Shown here: positions 1 to 4,885 of the stretch, one piece after another
How positions within the stretch are numbered: the first letter of the stretch is position 1
Layout of the letters: every line of letters starts with the position of its first letter
NCBI GenBank assembly: GCA_964616495.1
Contig: CAZTRF010000050.1
Coordinates: forward strand, 1-6,919
DNA length: 6,919 nucleotides
Reading direction: 5' to 3'
From: DAOSVX01 sp964616495
GTDB lineage: Bacteria > Bacillota_I > Bacilli_A > RF39 > UBA660
Made by a program: the position numbers and the translations under genes
The notes under the pieces: generated by a model
Database searches by the model: none
What the model was told of the DNA's origin: nothing
The model's input: only the letters and a program-made list of their open reading frames with translations

Positions 1-62
1 ATGCTTAACGCTCATTATTTAATTTTTTTGAGACATTTTCAAAAGTTATTGACACAAAAGGC

Positions 63-803
63 TTATTCTTCTATCAAATCACTTAAATAAGTAATTTCTA
101 AATCTCGATAATTTATTTCACTAAGTAATATTTTTATATCTTTTAAAGAGGTGTTTTCATTTATTAAATATATATCTCCCGCCTTAACATTATTTTTAAT
201 ACTAAAAATATTATTACTATCAATAATAATTCCTGGTTGCACCTTTATTTTATTTGAAGAACAAATATCATAACAAATAGACGTTTTTAAATTATATTTT
301 TCTAAAAGTAGATCTAAATTTAATTCTTTATTAGGGTCATTATTAATTTGTTCTAAAAATGATGACTTATCAAATAAATTTATGGTTATTAAAATAGAGC
401 CTTTAATTTTATAATTGATAAAATATGATTTGATGGTTTCATTGTCTTTAATAATAAAAACTACTTTTCTTTTACAGCTATTTCCTCTAACAATAATTTT
501 ATCTTTATTATTAGAAATACTAATATCAGGTAAAGTATAATCAAAAATTAAATACATTGGATCATAATATCCTAGTTTTTTCATATTTAAAAAAGAAGCA
601 TCAACATTTACCGCTTTACCAGATATTCCAGGAATAATAGTATTTTCATTAATAATGGCATTATTACTAGCTATTAAATAATTATCTTTCTCAATTACTA
701 TTTTTTCCATAATAGGATGCTTATTTTTAACATAAAGGCCTACTTTTTCAGTAATATAAAAACTAATTAAGATAAATATAAAAAGCCAAAAGTATTTTTT
801 CAT
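63..803 (-). CDS. Membrane-anchored protein, degenerate NodB/polysaccharide-deacetylase-like (tentative)
   Basis: This encodes a 246-residue protein of no firmly known function. Residues 1-3 are basic (MKK) and residues 4-18 are a hydrophobic segment without a clear cleavage site, so it is probably an N-terminal anchor with the rest outside the cell. Residues 57-110 (IPGISGKAVNVD, then a NMKKLGYY stretch and NNKDKIIVRGN) resemble, from memory, the region that precedes the NodB domain in deacetylase-like proteins of related low-GC bacteria. The C-terminal part keeps the look of a NodB barrel: a strand at 114-119, a KAGDIYLINEN strand-turn near 207-217, and a final ITYLSDLIEE like the usual closing helix. 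The catalytic TFDDG and HxxxH motifs are missing; the equivalent first strand reads VVFIIKDN. The start is supported by AGGTGAT three bases before the ATG. Three cysteines (110, 177, 181) are present. It is probably a non-catalytic or repurposed deacetylase fold, but an unrelated envelope protein remains possible. Confidence 0.6.
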   Translation of the reverse strand: MKKYFWLFIFILISFYITEKVGLYVKNKHPIMEKIVIEKDNYLIASNNAIINENTIIPGISGKAVNVDASFLNMKKLGYYDPMYLIFDYTLPDISISNNKDKIIVRGNSCKRKVVFIIKDNETIKSYFINYKIKGSILITINLFDKSSFLEQINNDPNKELNLDLLLEKYNLKTSICYDICSSNKIKVQPGIIIDSNNIFSIKNNVKAGDIYLINENTSLKDIKILLSEINYRDLEITYLSDLIEE

Positions 804-818
804 AGAATCACCTAAAAA

Positions 819-824
819 ATTATA
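819..824 (-). promoter_or_regulatory. Candidate -10 box for the membrane protein gene
   Basis: A perfect TATAAT on the minus strand lies 15 bases before the ATG at 803, with AGGTGAT between them. No good -35 is found at 16-18 bp; that position falls inside the perfect hairpin at 830-854. The promoter could be weak, or it could depend on or be blocked by a protein bound to the palindrome. Confidence 0.35.
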
Positions 825-829
825 TGAAA

Positions 830-854
830 ATAACTAGTAATATTTACTAGTTAT
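830..854 (-). terminator. Perfect 11-bp hairpin at the end of the regulator gene; weak terminator or operator
   Basis: Bases 830-840 and 844-854 are perfectly complementary around a 3-base loop and contain the core AACTAGTAA. The arm includes the TAA stop of the upstream regulator (851-853). On the minus strand only TTTTC follows the stem, so the U-tract is poor and the stem is almost all A/T. The same element covers the -35 zone of the next gene, so an operator role is as likely as termination. Confidence 0.4.
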
Positions 855-1204
855 CCAACTTTTCTTTTTATTATTTCTACTCCCCTTTTAGGGTCTTCTA
901 ACAAGATATCATAAATCATCTTTTCTTTACGAAGTAATTTTAGAAATTGTACTTCTTCATTAGTTAAAGCTATATTAAAAGGCTCTCCATCTTCTTTAAC
1001 TGCCATTTTATCAATACCAAATAAATATTCTATACTTGCTCCAAAAAGCTCAGAATATTTAAAGAGAGTTTCATAATTTGGTCGACGTTGATTAATTTCA
1101 TATGCACAGATAGTTGATTTATCAAGTCCCATGATAGCAGCAACTTCTTTTTGAGTCATACTTTTATCACATCTAAGTTTTCTAAGTCTTTCACCTTTTA
1201 TCAT
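851..1204 (-). CDS. XRE-family HTH transcriptional regulator, 117 aa
   Basis: This is a cytoplasmic DNA-binding repressor-type protein. Residues 5-62 form a full Cro/C1 helix-turn-helix domain: LRKLRCDKSMTQKEVA, then the recognition segment LDKSTICAYEINQRRPNYETL, and the typical closing LFGASIEYLFGID. Residues 63-117 are a short charged tail (LTNEEVQFLKLLRKEKM, then DPKRGVEIIKRK), probably helical and possibly a dimerisation or signal-sensing part; no enzymatic motif is visible. The start is well placed, with AAGGAG six bases upstream of the ATG. It is divergent from a second, smaller XRE gene across a 108-bp spacer that contains paired 9-mers, which suggests that one or both proteins regulate that spacer. 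Its target genes cannot be read from sequence alone. The XRE family assignment is firm; the biological role is not. Confidence 0.93.
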   Translation of the reverse strand: MIKGERLRKLRCDKSMTQKEVAAIMGLDKSTICAYEINQRRPNYETLFKYSELFGASIEYLFGIDKMAVKEDGEPFNIALTNEEVQFLKLLRKEKMIYDILLEDPKRGVEIIKRKVG

Positions 1205-1221
1205 AATTATCTCCTTGATTG

Positions 1222-1259
1222 ATTATATAATTATTAAAAATCAAATTGTTGAAAGTATA
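1222..1259 (-). promoter_or_regulatory. Unresolved promoter region of the 117-aa regulator
   Basis: Two minus-strand -10 candidates are visible: TATAAT at 1227-1222 and TATACT at 1259-1254. The first would put the start site at about 1215, on the ribosome binding site (1216-1211). The second gives a leader of about 43 bases and overlaps the candidate operator, as expected for autorepression. Neither has a convincing -35 at 16-18 bp. Confidence 0.3.
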
Positions 1260-1272
1260 CTCTAAGTAAACT
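1253..1272. promoter_or_regulatory. Candidate operator: two 9-mers 11 bp apart between divergent regulators
   Basis: AAGTATACT (1253-1261) and AAGTAAACT (1264-1272) match at 8 of 9 bases, with starts 11 bp apart, about one helical turn. The first contains the perfect 8-bp palindrome AGTATACT. The pair lies between divergent XRE genes, just upstream of the -35 of the plus-strand gene and over a possible -10 of the minus-strand gene. This is the geometry expected of cooperative repressor or activator binding. The binding protein is inferred. Confidence 0.45.
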
Positions 1273-1277
1273 TGATG

Positions 1278-1306
1278 TTGCTTTTAACAGAGTTTTCCAT
1301 TATAAT
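1278..1306 (+). promoter_or_regulatory. Sigma-A-type promoter of the 67-aa regulator, predicted leaderless
   Basis: TTGCTT (1278-1283) and a perfect TATAAT (1301-1306) are separated by exactly 17 bp. The expected start site, about 7 bases after the -10, is at 1313, which is the A of the ATG. The bases just before the ATG contain no purine-rich ribosome binding site, consistent with a leaderless transcript. Confidence 0.6.
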
Positions 1307-1312
1307 AACAAT

Positions 1313-1516
1313 ATGAAGAAGTTAAAAGATTTAAGAACTAGCCACCATTATTCTTGTGATTATATGGCAAAAGAATTAGGAATGAGTAAAGCTTATTACT
1401 GGCAAATAGAAAATAATAAAAGAGGGCTTTATTATAAGACCGCTGTTAAAGTTGCGGCTTTATTTAAGATGCGCCCTGATGACCTATTTTATGATGAAAT
1501 TAAAAAGGATAATTAA
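1313..1516 (+). CDS. Small single-domain Cro/C1-type HTH regulator, 67 aa
   Basis: This is a minimal DNA-binding protein made of one XRE helix-turn-helix domain and nothing else. Residues 1-16 give helix 1 (MKKLKDLRTSHHYSCD). Residues 17-37 cover the HTH, with MAKELGMSKAYYWQIEN as the turn and recognition helix. Residues 43-60 give the last helices with the family ending MRPDDLFYDE. Such 65-75 residue proteins are typical of Cro-like antagonists and of small chromosomal regulators. It is divergent from the 117-aa XRE gene and shares its control region. The ATG is at or next to the predicted transcription start and has no ribosome binding site. A later in-frame ATG (1363-1365, M17) would cut into the HTH, so the ATG at 1313 is preferred. 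It ends in a double hairpin facing ssb. Its partner and targets are unknown. Confidence 0.88.
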   Translation: MKKLKDLRTSHHYSCDYMAKELGMSKAYYWQIENNKRGLYYKTAVKVAALFKMRPDDLFYDEIKKDN

Positions 1517-1528
1517 TATCCTTTTTAA
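1500..1528. terminator. Bidirectional hairpin between converging genes
   Basis: Bases 1500-1510 pair perfectly with 1518-1528 (11 bp, core AAAAAGGAT, 7-base loop). The loop holds the TAA of the plus-strand regulator, and the right arm holds the TAA of ssb (1525-1527). The A and T runs within the arms provide U-rich 3' sides in both directions, so this hairpin can serve ssb on the minus strand. Confidence 0.6.
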
Positions 1529-1869
1529 GAAACCGGTTCTTCGGTTTCTTTTTTATTGCTTAAAAAAGTTACTTTTTCGGCTATTACTTCAGTTGTATAA
1601 TGTTTAACATTATTTTCATCTTCGTAATTAGAAGTTTGAATTCTTCCTTTTATCCCAACTACATCTCCTTTTTTACAATAGTTAGCAGTATTTTCAGCTA
1701 TTCCGTTCCATAAAACACATCTTATAAAGTCTGTTTCATAGATTCCATCAACATTTTTATAGCTTCTACCAACGGCTATACAAATAGATGTTACTACTTT
1801 ACCATTTTCTTTTGTTTTTAAATCAATATCGTCAGTTAATCTTCCGACCAAAACCACCTGATTCAACAT
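1525..1869 (-). CDS. ssb: Short single-stranded DNA-binding protein (OB fold), 114 aa
   Basis: It binds single-stranded DNA as a tetramer during replication, repair, recombination or DNA uptake. Residues 1-105 are a complete SSB OB fold: the opening MLNQVVLVGRLTDD, VTSICIAVGRSYK, the signature DFIRCVLWNGIAENTANYCKKGD at 47-69, then VGIKGRIQTSNYED and YTTEVIAEKVTFL. The protein stops after SNKKETEEPVS. It therefore lacks both the glycine/glutamine-rich linker and the acidic DDDIPF-type tip that recruits partner proteins in the main SSB. In length and missing tail it resembles Bacillus subtilis SsbB (113 aa, competence-associated) more than SsbA. A strong AGGAGG six bases before the ATG fixes the start. 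It has its own promoter and is not in an rpsF-rpsR operon, which also suggests an accessory paralogue. A competence role is only a hypothesis. Confidence 0.95.
   Translation of the reverse strand: MLNQVVLVGRLTDDIDLKTKENGKVVTSICIAVGRSYKNVDGIYETDFIRCVLWNGIAENTANYCKKGDVVGIKGRIQTSNYEDENNVKHYTTEVIAEKVTFLSNKKETEEPVS
1527..1555 (+). terminator. Rho-independent terminator of the 67-aa regulator, inside the ssb 3' end
   Basis: AAGAAACCG (1527-1535) pairs with CGGTTTCTT (1542-1550) around a 6-base loop, followed by TTTTATT. This is a good intrinsic terminator for the plus strand. It lies within the last codons of ssb, so the ssb C-terminal residues KETEEPVS are encoded by terminator sequence. Confidence 0.7.
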
Positions 1870-1882
1870 TTTATTCCTCCTT

Positions 1883-1922
1883 TCAAATGCAGTTTATCAA
1901 ATGAAAAAAAGTTATTCAAATG
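1883..1922 (-). repeat. Three direct CATTTGA repeats in the ssb promoter
   Basis: The minus strand reads CATTTGA at 1922-1916, 1903-1897 and 1889-1883. The first overlaps the -35 box, the second adjoins the -10 box, and the third runs into the ribosome binding site. Starts are 19 and 14 bp apart. The spacing is uneven, so this may be a regulator site or AT-rich chance. Confidence 0.4.
1891..1919 (-). promoter_or_regulatory. Sigma-A-type promoter of ssb
   Basis: TTGAAT (1919-1914) and TAAACT (1896-1891) are separated by 17 bp on the minus strand, giving a start near 1884, just before AGGAGG (1881-1876). The leader is thus only about 15 bases, again short. Confidence 0.5.
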
Positions 1923-1945
1923 AGAGAAAAGGCTTTTTTGAGAAA

Positions 1946-1977
1946 TAAAAAATACTAAAGTTATAATCTTTAGTATT
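1946..1977 (-). terminator. Rho-independent terminator of sufB
   Basis: AATACTAAAG and CTTTAGTATT (1951-1960 and 1968-1977) form a perfect 10-bp stem with a 7-base loop. On the minus strand the stem runs into a TTTTTT tract. It lies 32 bases after the sufB stop and upstream of the ssb promoter, so sufB and ssb are separate transcripts. Confidence 0.75.
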
Positions 1978-2009
1978 GATAATTAAATTTTAATATATTT
2001 TATCTTTTT

Positions 2010-3314
2010 TTATAGGTCTTTTAGTAATCTATTAAGTTCTACAGCATATTCCATTGGTAATTCTTTTTTAAATTCGTCTATAAAGCCCATAATAAGTAAT
2101 TCTTTAGCAGTTTTCTCACTTATTCCTTTAGATTGAAGATAAAGCATTTTATCACTACTAAACTTAGAAACTGTAGCTTCGTGTTCAATGGTACTCGTTT
2201 TATTACCTATAATATTTTTAGGATAGGTATCACTTTTAGATTTATTATCTAAAATAATGGTATCACATTTTACTTTGCTGACACTATTCAGGGACTTAGC
2301 AGAAATATTTACAGTCCCTCGATAATTAGATATTCCTCCTTCAGAAGCAATTGATTTAGAAACAATATTACTTTTAGTATTTTTACCAATATGAATCATT
2401 TTAGCTCCGGCATCTAAATATTGTCCTTTTTTAGCATAGGCAATGCTGATAGAGTTGCCCCTACTATTATTTCCTTTTAAAATACATGAAGGATATTTCA
2501 TTGTCACTTTGCTGCCAATATTTCCATCTACCCATTCCATGCTTCCATTTTCTTCTACAATAGCTCTTTTGGTTACTAAATTATAAACATCAGTAGACCA
2601 ATTTTGAATGGTAGTATATCGACATTTAGAATTTTTACCAACATAAATTTCTACAACTCCGGCATGTAGAGAGTTCTTCGAATAGGTCATCGCTGTACAA
2701 CCCTCTATATAAGAAAGCTCACTATCATGATCTACAATAATAATTGTTCTTTCAAATTGGCCTAAAGATTCTGTTTCTATTCTAAAATAACTTTGAAGTG
2801 GACGATCCAACTTTGTATAGGGAGGAATATAAATAAAACTACCTCCACTCCACATGCTTCCATTTAAAGCGGTATATTTATTTTCGTTATATTTAACCAA
2901 ATTGTTAAAATATTTTTTGAATAATTGGGGGTGTTTTTGAAGGGCTTCATCACTACTACAAAAAATGATGTTTTTATTACTCAATTCATTTTTTAGATTA
3001 TGATAAATAACTTCACTTTCATACTGATTAGTAACTCCTCCTAAATATTTTTCTTCGGCTTTAACGACTCCTAAATTTTTAAAGGTATTATAGATATTTT
3101 CATCTACTTCTTCCCATTTTTTACTATTTTTTCCAGAATTATTTTTATAATAAACAATATCATCAAAATTAAAATTTAATTCGGGTCCAAAAGAAGGATT
3201 AGAAGCATTTAAAAATTCCTTAAATGATTTTAAACGAAATTCTTTCATCCACTCTGGTTCACTTTTTAATGTTGATAATTTAACAACAAATTCTTCTGTT
3301 AATTTTTCTTTCAT
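2010..3314 (-). CDS. sufB: SufB, Fe-S cluster scaffold subunit, short N-terminus
   Basis: This is the scaffold of the cytoplasmic SUF pathway, in which SufB works with SufC (ATPase) and SufD to build Fe-S clusters. Recognisable blocks, numbered from the preferred ATG, run in order: SEPEWMKEFR (18-27), SMWSGGSFIYIPP (153-165), GQFERTIIIVDHDSELSYIEGCT (185-207), LHAGVVEI, RYTTIQNWSTDVYNLVTKRA (232-251), EWVDGNIGSKVTMKYPS, GAKMIHIGKNTKSNIVSKS, KCDTIILDN, IEHEATVSK and the ending LPMEYAVELNRLL. The likely functional cysteine of KCD (350) and the HE pair (378-379) are kept. Oddities are EGCTAM where EGCTAP is usual, QSKG instead of SRG, and an N-terminus some 30 residues shorter than the common 465-residue form. 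The ATG at 3314 is preferred over an in-frame GTG at 3323 because GTGAT, complementary to the 16S rRNA tail, lies just before it. No sufC, sufD, sufS or sufU is adjacent. Confidence 0.96.
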   Translation of the reverse strand: MKEKLTEEFVVKLSTLKSEPEWMKEFRLKSFKEFLNASNPSFGPELNFNFDDIVYYKNNSGKNSKKWEEVDENIYNTFKNLGVVKAEEKYLGGVTNQYESEVIYHNLKNELSNKNIIFCSSDEALQKHPQLFKKYFNNLVKYNENKYTALNGSMWSGGSFIYIPPYTKLDRPLQSYFRIETESLGQFERTIIIVDHDSELSYIEGCTAMTYSKNSLHAGVVEIYVGKNSKCRYTTIQNWSTDVYNLVTKRAIVEENGSMEWVDGNIGSKVTMKYPSCILKGNNSRGNSISIAYAKKGQYLDAGAKMIHIGKNTKSNIVSKSIASEGGISNYRGTVNISAKSLNSVSKVKCDTIILDNKSKSDTYPKNIIGNKTSTIEHEATVSKFSSDKMLYLQSKGISEKTAKELLIMGFIDEFKKELPMEYAVELNRLLKDL

Positions 3315-3330
3315 ACAAATCACTAAAAAG

Positions 3331-3336
3331 ATTATA
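3331..3336 (-). promoter_or_regulatory. Candidate -10 box for sufB
   Basis: TATAAT on the minus strand (3336-3331) predicts a start near 3324, one base before the in-frame GTG (3323) and 10 bases before the ATG (3314). The -35 position carries only a T-rich stretch from the upstream terminator, so the promoter is uncertain. The sufB leader would again be very short. Confidence 0.4.
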
Positions 3337-3344
3337 CACTAATT

Positions 3345-3376
3345 TAACAAAATTAAAAAGTAACTTATGTTACTTT
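3345..3376 (-). terminator. AT-rich terminator of the HD-domain gene
   Basis: AAAGTAAC (3357-3364) pairs with GTTACTTT (3369-3376) around a 4-base loop. On the minus strand the stem is followed by TTAATTTTGTT. The stem overlaps the TAA stop of the HD gene. It is short and weak but correctly placed. Confidence 0.55.
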
Positions 3377-4406
3377 AAATTTTAGAAACTCGTTCTCTTT
3401 TAAAAGCCTGTCCTTCTAAAATATGGGTTTTGTTAATAACTATCAATAGTTCTTTAGGATTAGAAGCATTTACTAATTTAATTAATCTGATCATATCATT
3501 TTTAGTAAGACCATATTTAGAAGCCATCATACCTAAATCAACTATTGAATAGGCTTCCGCCAATTGGTAAGCAAATGATAAATATTTCATAGCCGTTTTG
3601 CTTAAATATAATGGATTAAGAGCTGATGGAGATTTTCTAGAAAATCGAACCCTATCTAGAGCATCTCCGTCTCTCACTGCGGTTACCACCTTATAAATTT
3701 CTTCTTTCAAAGAGTCATATGACAAATATTGTGAGTTATTTAAAGAAAAAGCTTTTTTTAATTCCTCTTCAGTATAAGTAATTTCTTTATTAGGTTTTTC
3801 TCCTTCAGATATATTTATTAAAGCTTTAGCAAATACTTCAAAACTGGCTTTTTTTAGTAATTCATTAAACTCTTCTATGCTGGCAGTATTCCCTTCAAAC
3901 TCATGATTAACTATTGCTGTATAAATAATAGCTAATTCAACTTTGTTAAAGCCCTTAATAGTTTTTAAAAGTTCATAAGCTTTTAATGCTCCCGGTAAGG
4001 CATGATTAGGAGAATGATCATCTATTCTTCCACAATCGTGATATTTAGCTCCTTCAATAGCTAATCTTAATAAATTTTCATCTAAGGTTTCAAGCCCTAT
4101 TAAAATAGCAAATAGCATAACATCATCCACATGTCTTTTACCATGACCTTTTGATTCAAAAGTAGAAACTATTTCACCCCGATTAGGATCATTTATATTA
4201 CCCAAAATCAGCTCTATATATTGGTCAACATTATTCATTACTCTAGCAGTTTCATACTGCCCTGAAAGATTATGCTGATTTTTTTCCATGCAACACTTTT
4301 TTCCATCTAAAAGTCCTAAAACCATTAAAAGATTTAAATAGTCTTTACAAGAACTATCAAAAATATCATCAATTGTTCTTTCCCAACCATAATCTAAAGT
4401 TTCCAT
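3375..4406 (-). CDS. HD-domain metal-dependent phosphohydrolase, substrate unknown, 343 aa
   Basis: This is a predicted cytoplasmic hydrolase of phosphate esters or nucleotides. The metal-binding set of the HD superfamily is complete, numbered from the preferred Met: H92 in GKRHVDDV, the H123-D124 doublet in AKYHDCGR, H135 in SPNHALPGA, H168 in IVNHEFEG, and an aspartate at 246 or 248 in VRDGDALDRVR. The region before H92 (1-85) and the last 90 residues are helical with no known domain that I recognise. DGDALDR is the form seen in HD proteins acting on nucleotides, but I cannot tell a dNTPase from a cyclic-nucleotide or alarmone hydrolase. The longest ORF begins at 4424. I choose the ATG at 4406 because GGAGG lies seven bases before it, inside the extended reading frame, and the predicted transcript starts near 4427. 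It appears monocistronic, between spoVS and sufB. Confidence 0.88.
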   Translation of the reverse strand: METLDYGWERTIDDIFDSSCKDYLNLLMVLGLLDGKKCCMEKNQHNLSGQYETARVMNNVDQYIELILGNINDPNRGEIVSTFESKGHGKRHVDDVMLFAILIGLETLDENLLRLAIEGAKYHDCGRIDDHSPNHALPGALKAYELLKTIKGFNKVELAIIYTAIVNHEFEGNTASIEEFNELLKKASFEVFAKALINISEGEKPNKEITYTEEELKKAFSLNNSQYLSYDSLKEEIYKVVTAVRDGDALDRVRFSRKSPSALNPLYLSKTAMKYLSFAYQLAEAYSIVDLGMMASKYGLTKNDMIRLIKLVNASNPKELLIVINKTHILEGQAFKRERVSKI

Positions 4407-4433
4407 TAATCTGCCTCCAAACATTATATTTTA

Positions 4434-4462
4434 ATTATATATTTTATCATCCTTAAATGCAA
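4434..4462 (-). promoter_or_regulatory. Sigma-A-type promoter of the HD-domain gene
   Basis: TTGCAT (4462-4457) and a perfect TATAAT (4439-4434) are 17 bp apart on the minus strand, with a predicted start near 4427. The leader of about 21 bases contains GGAGG (4418-4414). The -35 abuts the spoVS terminator. Confidence 0.65.
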
Positions 4463-4502
4463 ATAATTTAAAAAGATTGGCCTATTATAGGGACAATCTT
4501 TT
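4461..4502 (-). terminator. Rho-independent terminator of spoVS
   Basis: AAAAGATTG (4471-4479) pairs with CAATCTTTT (4494-4502). A nested CCTA/TAGG stem (4481-4484 with 4488-4491) lies inside, and the minus strand continues into TTAAATTATTT. It begins 39 bases after the spoVS stop. Confidence 0.75.
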
Positions 4503-4540
4503 AATTGTAAAATTTTTAAAAAATGTAATTAAATCTACTT

Positions 4541-4801
4541 TTATTTTGCTTCAACGATTAATTTAATTGCGGTTTTTTGAACTCCCTCTAAGAAAATATC
4601 ATTAAAGGAAGGAATTACTACTAGATTTTCTCCACTAGGGGCTACAAATCCTCTAGCAATGGCCACAGCCTTTATTGCTTGATTTAAACTACCCGCTCCT
4701 ATAGTTTGAAGTTCCACTCTTTTTTGTTCTCTAAAAATATTGGCTATAGCTCCAGCCACTTTACTAGGATTTGATTTTGACGATACTTTTAAAATTTCCA
4801 T
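4541..4801 (-). CDS. spoVS: Stage V sporulation protein S (SpoVS), 86 aa
   Basis: SpoVS is a small Alba-like, nucleic-acid-binding protein. In Bacillus its loss blocks sporulation at stage V and affects septation. The protein is 86 residues long, the same as the Bacillus protein, and follows it almost throughout: MEILKVSSKSNPSKVAGAIA at the start, TIGAGSLNQAIKAVAIARGF in the centre (38-57), the invariant APSGENL, and TAIKLIVEAK at the end. AAAGGTGA just before the ATG supports the start. It has its own terminator and lies after the esaB terminator, so it is transcribed alone; a TATAAT (4841-4836) and TGACATAAT (4832-4824) upstream are candidate -10 elements without a good -35. SpoVS also occurs in bacteria not known to sporulate, so by itself it does not prove sporulation here. 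Confidence 0.97.
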   Translation of the reverse strand: MEILKVSSKSNPSKVAGAIANIFREQKRVELQTIGAGSLNQAIKAVAIARGFVAPSGENLVVIPSFNDIFLEGVQKTAIKLIVEAK

Positions 4802-4849
4802 ATATTCACCTTTCTAATAAAACATTATGTCAGAAATTATAAAAATATT

Positions 4850-4885
4850 ATTAAAATAAAAAACGAAGTTTTTATCCTTCGTTTT
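4850..4885 (-). terminator. Rho-independent terminator of the essC-esaB operon
   Basis: AAAACGAAG (4860-4868) pairs perfectly with CTTCGTTTT (4877-4885) around an 8-base loop. On the minus strand it runs into TTATTTTAAT. It overlaps the esaB TAA (4884-4886), marking esaB as the last gene of the operon. Confidence 0.8.

Noticed and set aside
1..62. Possible terminal fragment of an insertion sequence (GACATTTTC-like bases) or end of a plus-strand gene
   Set aside because: Too short to judge, with no inverted partner in the window and no recognisable peptide; the three plus frames close at 8, 22 and 90. A TTTTGA/TCAAAA arm pair (26-31, 39-44) is too weak to call a terminator for the gene ending at 63.
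49..77. Plus-strand TTGACA with a 17-bp spacer and TATCAA
   Set aside because: The -35 is perfect but the -10 is poor, and it would drive antisense RNA into the membrane protein gene; nothing else supports it.
1901..1948. 15-codon plus-strand ORF in the ssb upstream region
   Set aside because: No ribosome binding site, overlaps the ssb promoter on the other strand, and has no recognisable sequence.
4407..4424. N-terminal extension MFGGRL of the HD protein
   Set aside because: It contains the GGAGG ribosome binding site for the next ATG and begins only about three bases after the predicted transcription start.
4441..4540. Possible small RNA between spoVS and the HD gene
   Set aside because: The only structure is the nested hairpin with a U-tract, which is fully explained as the spoVS terminator.
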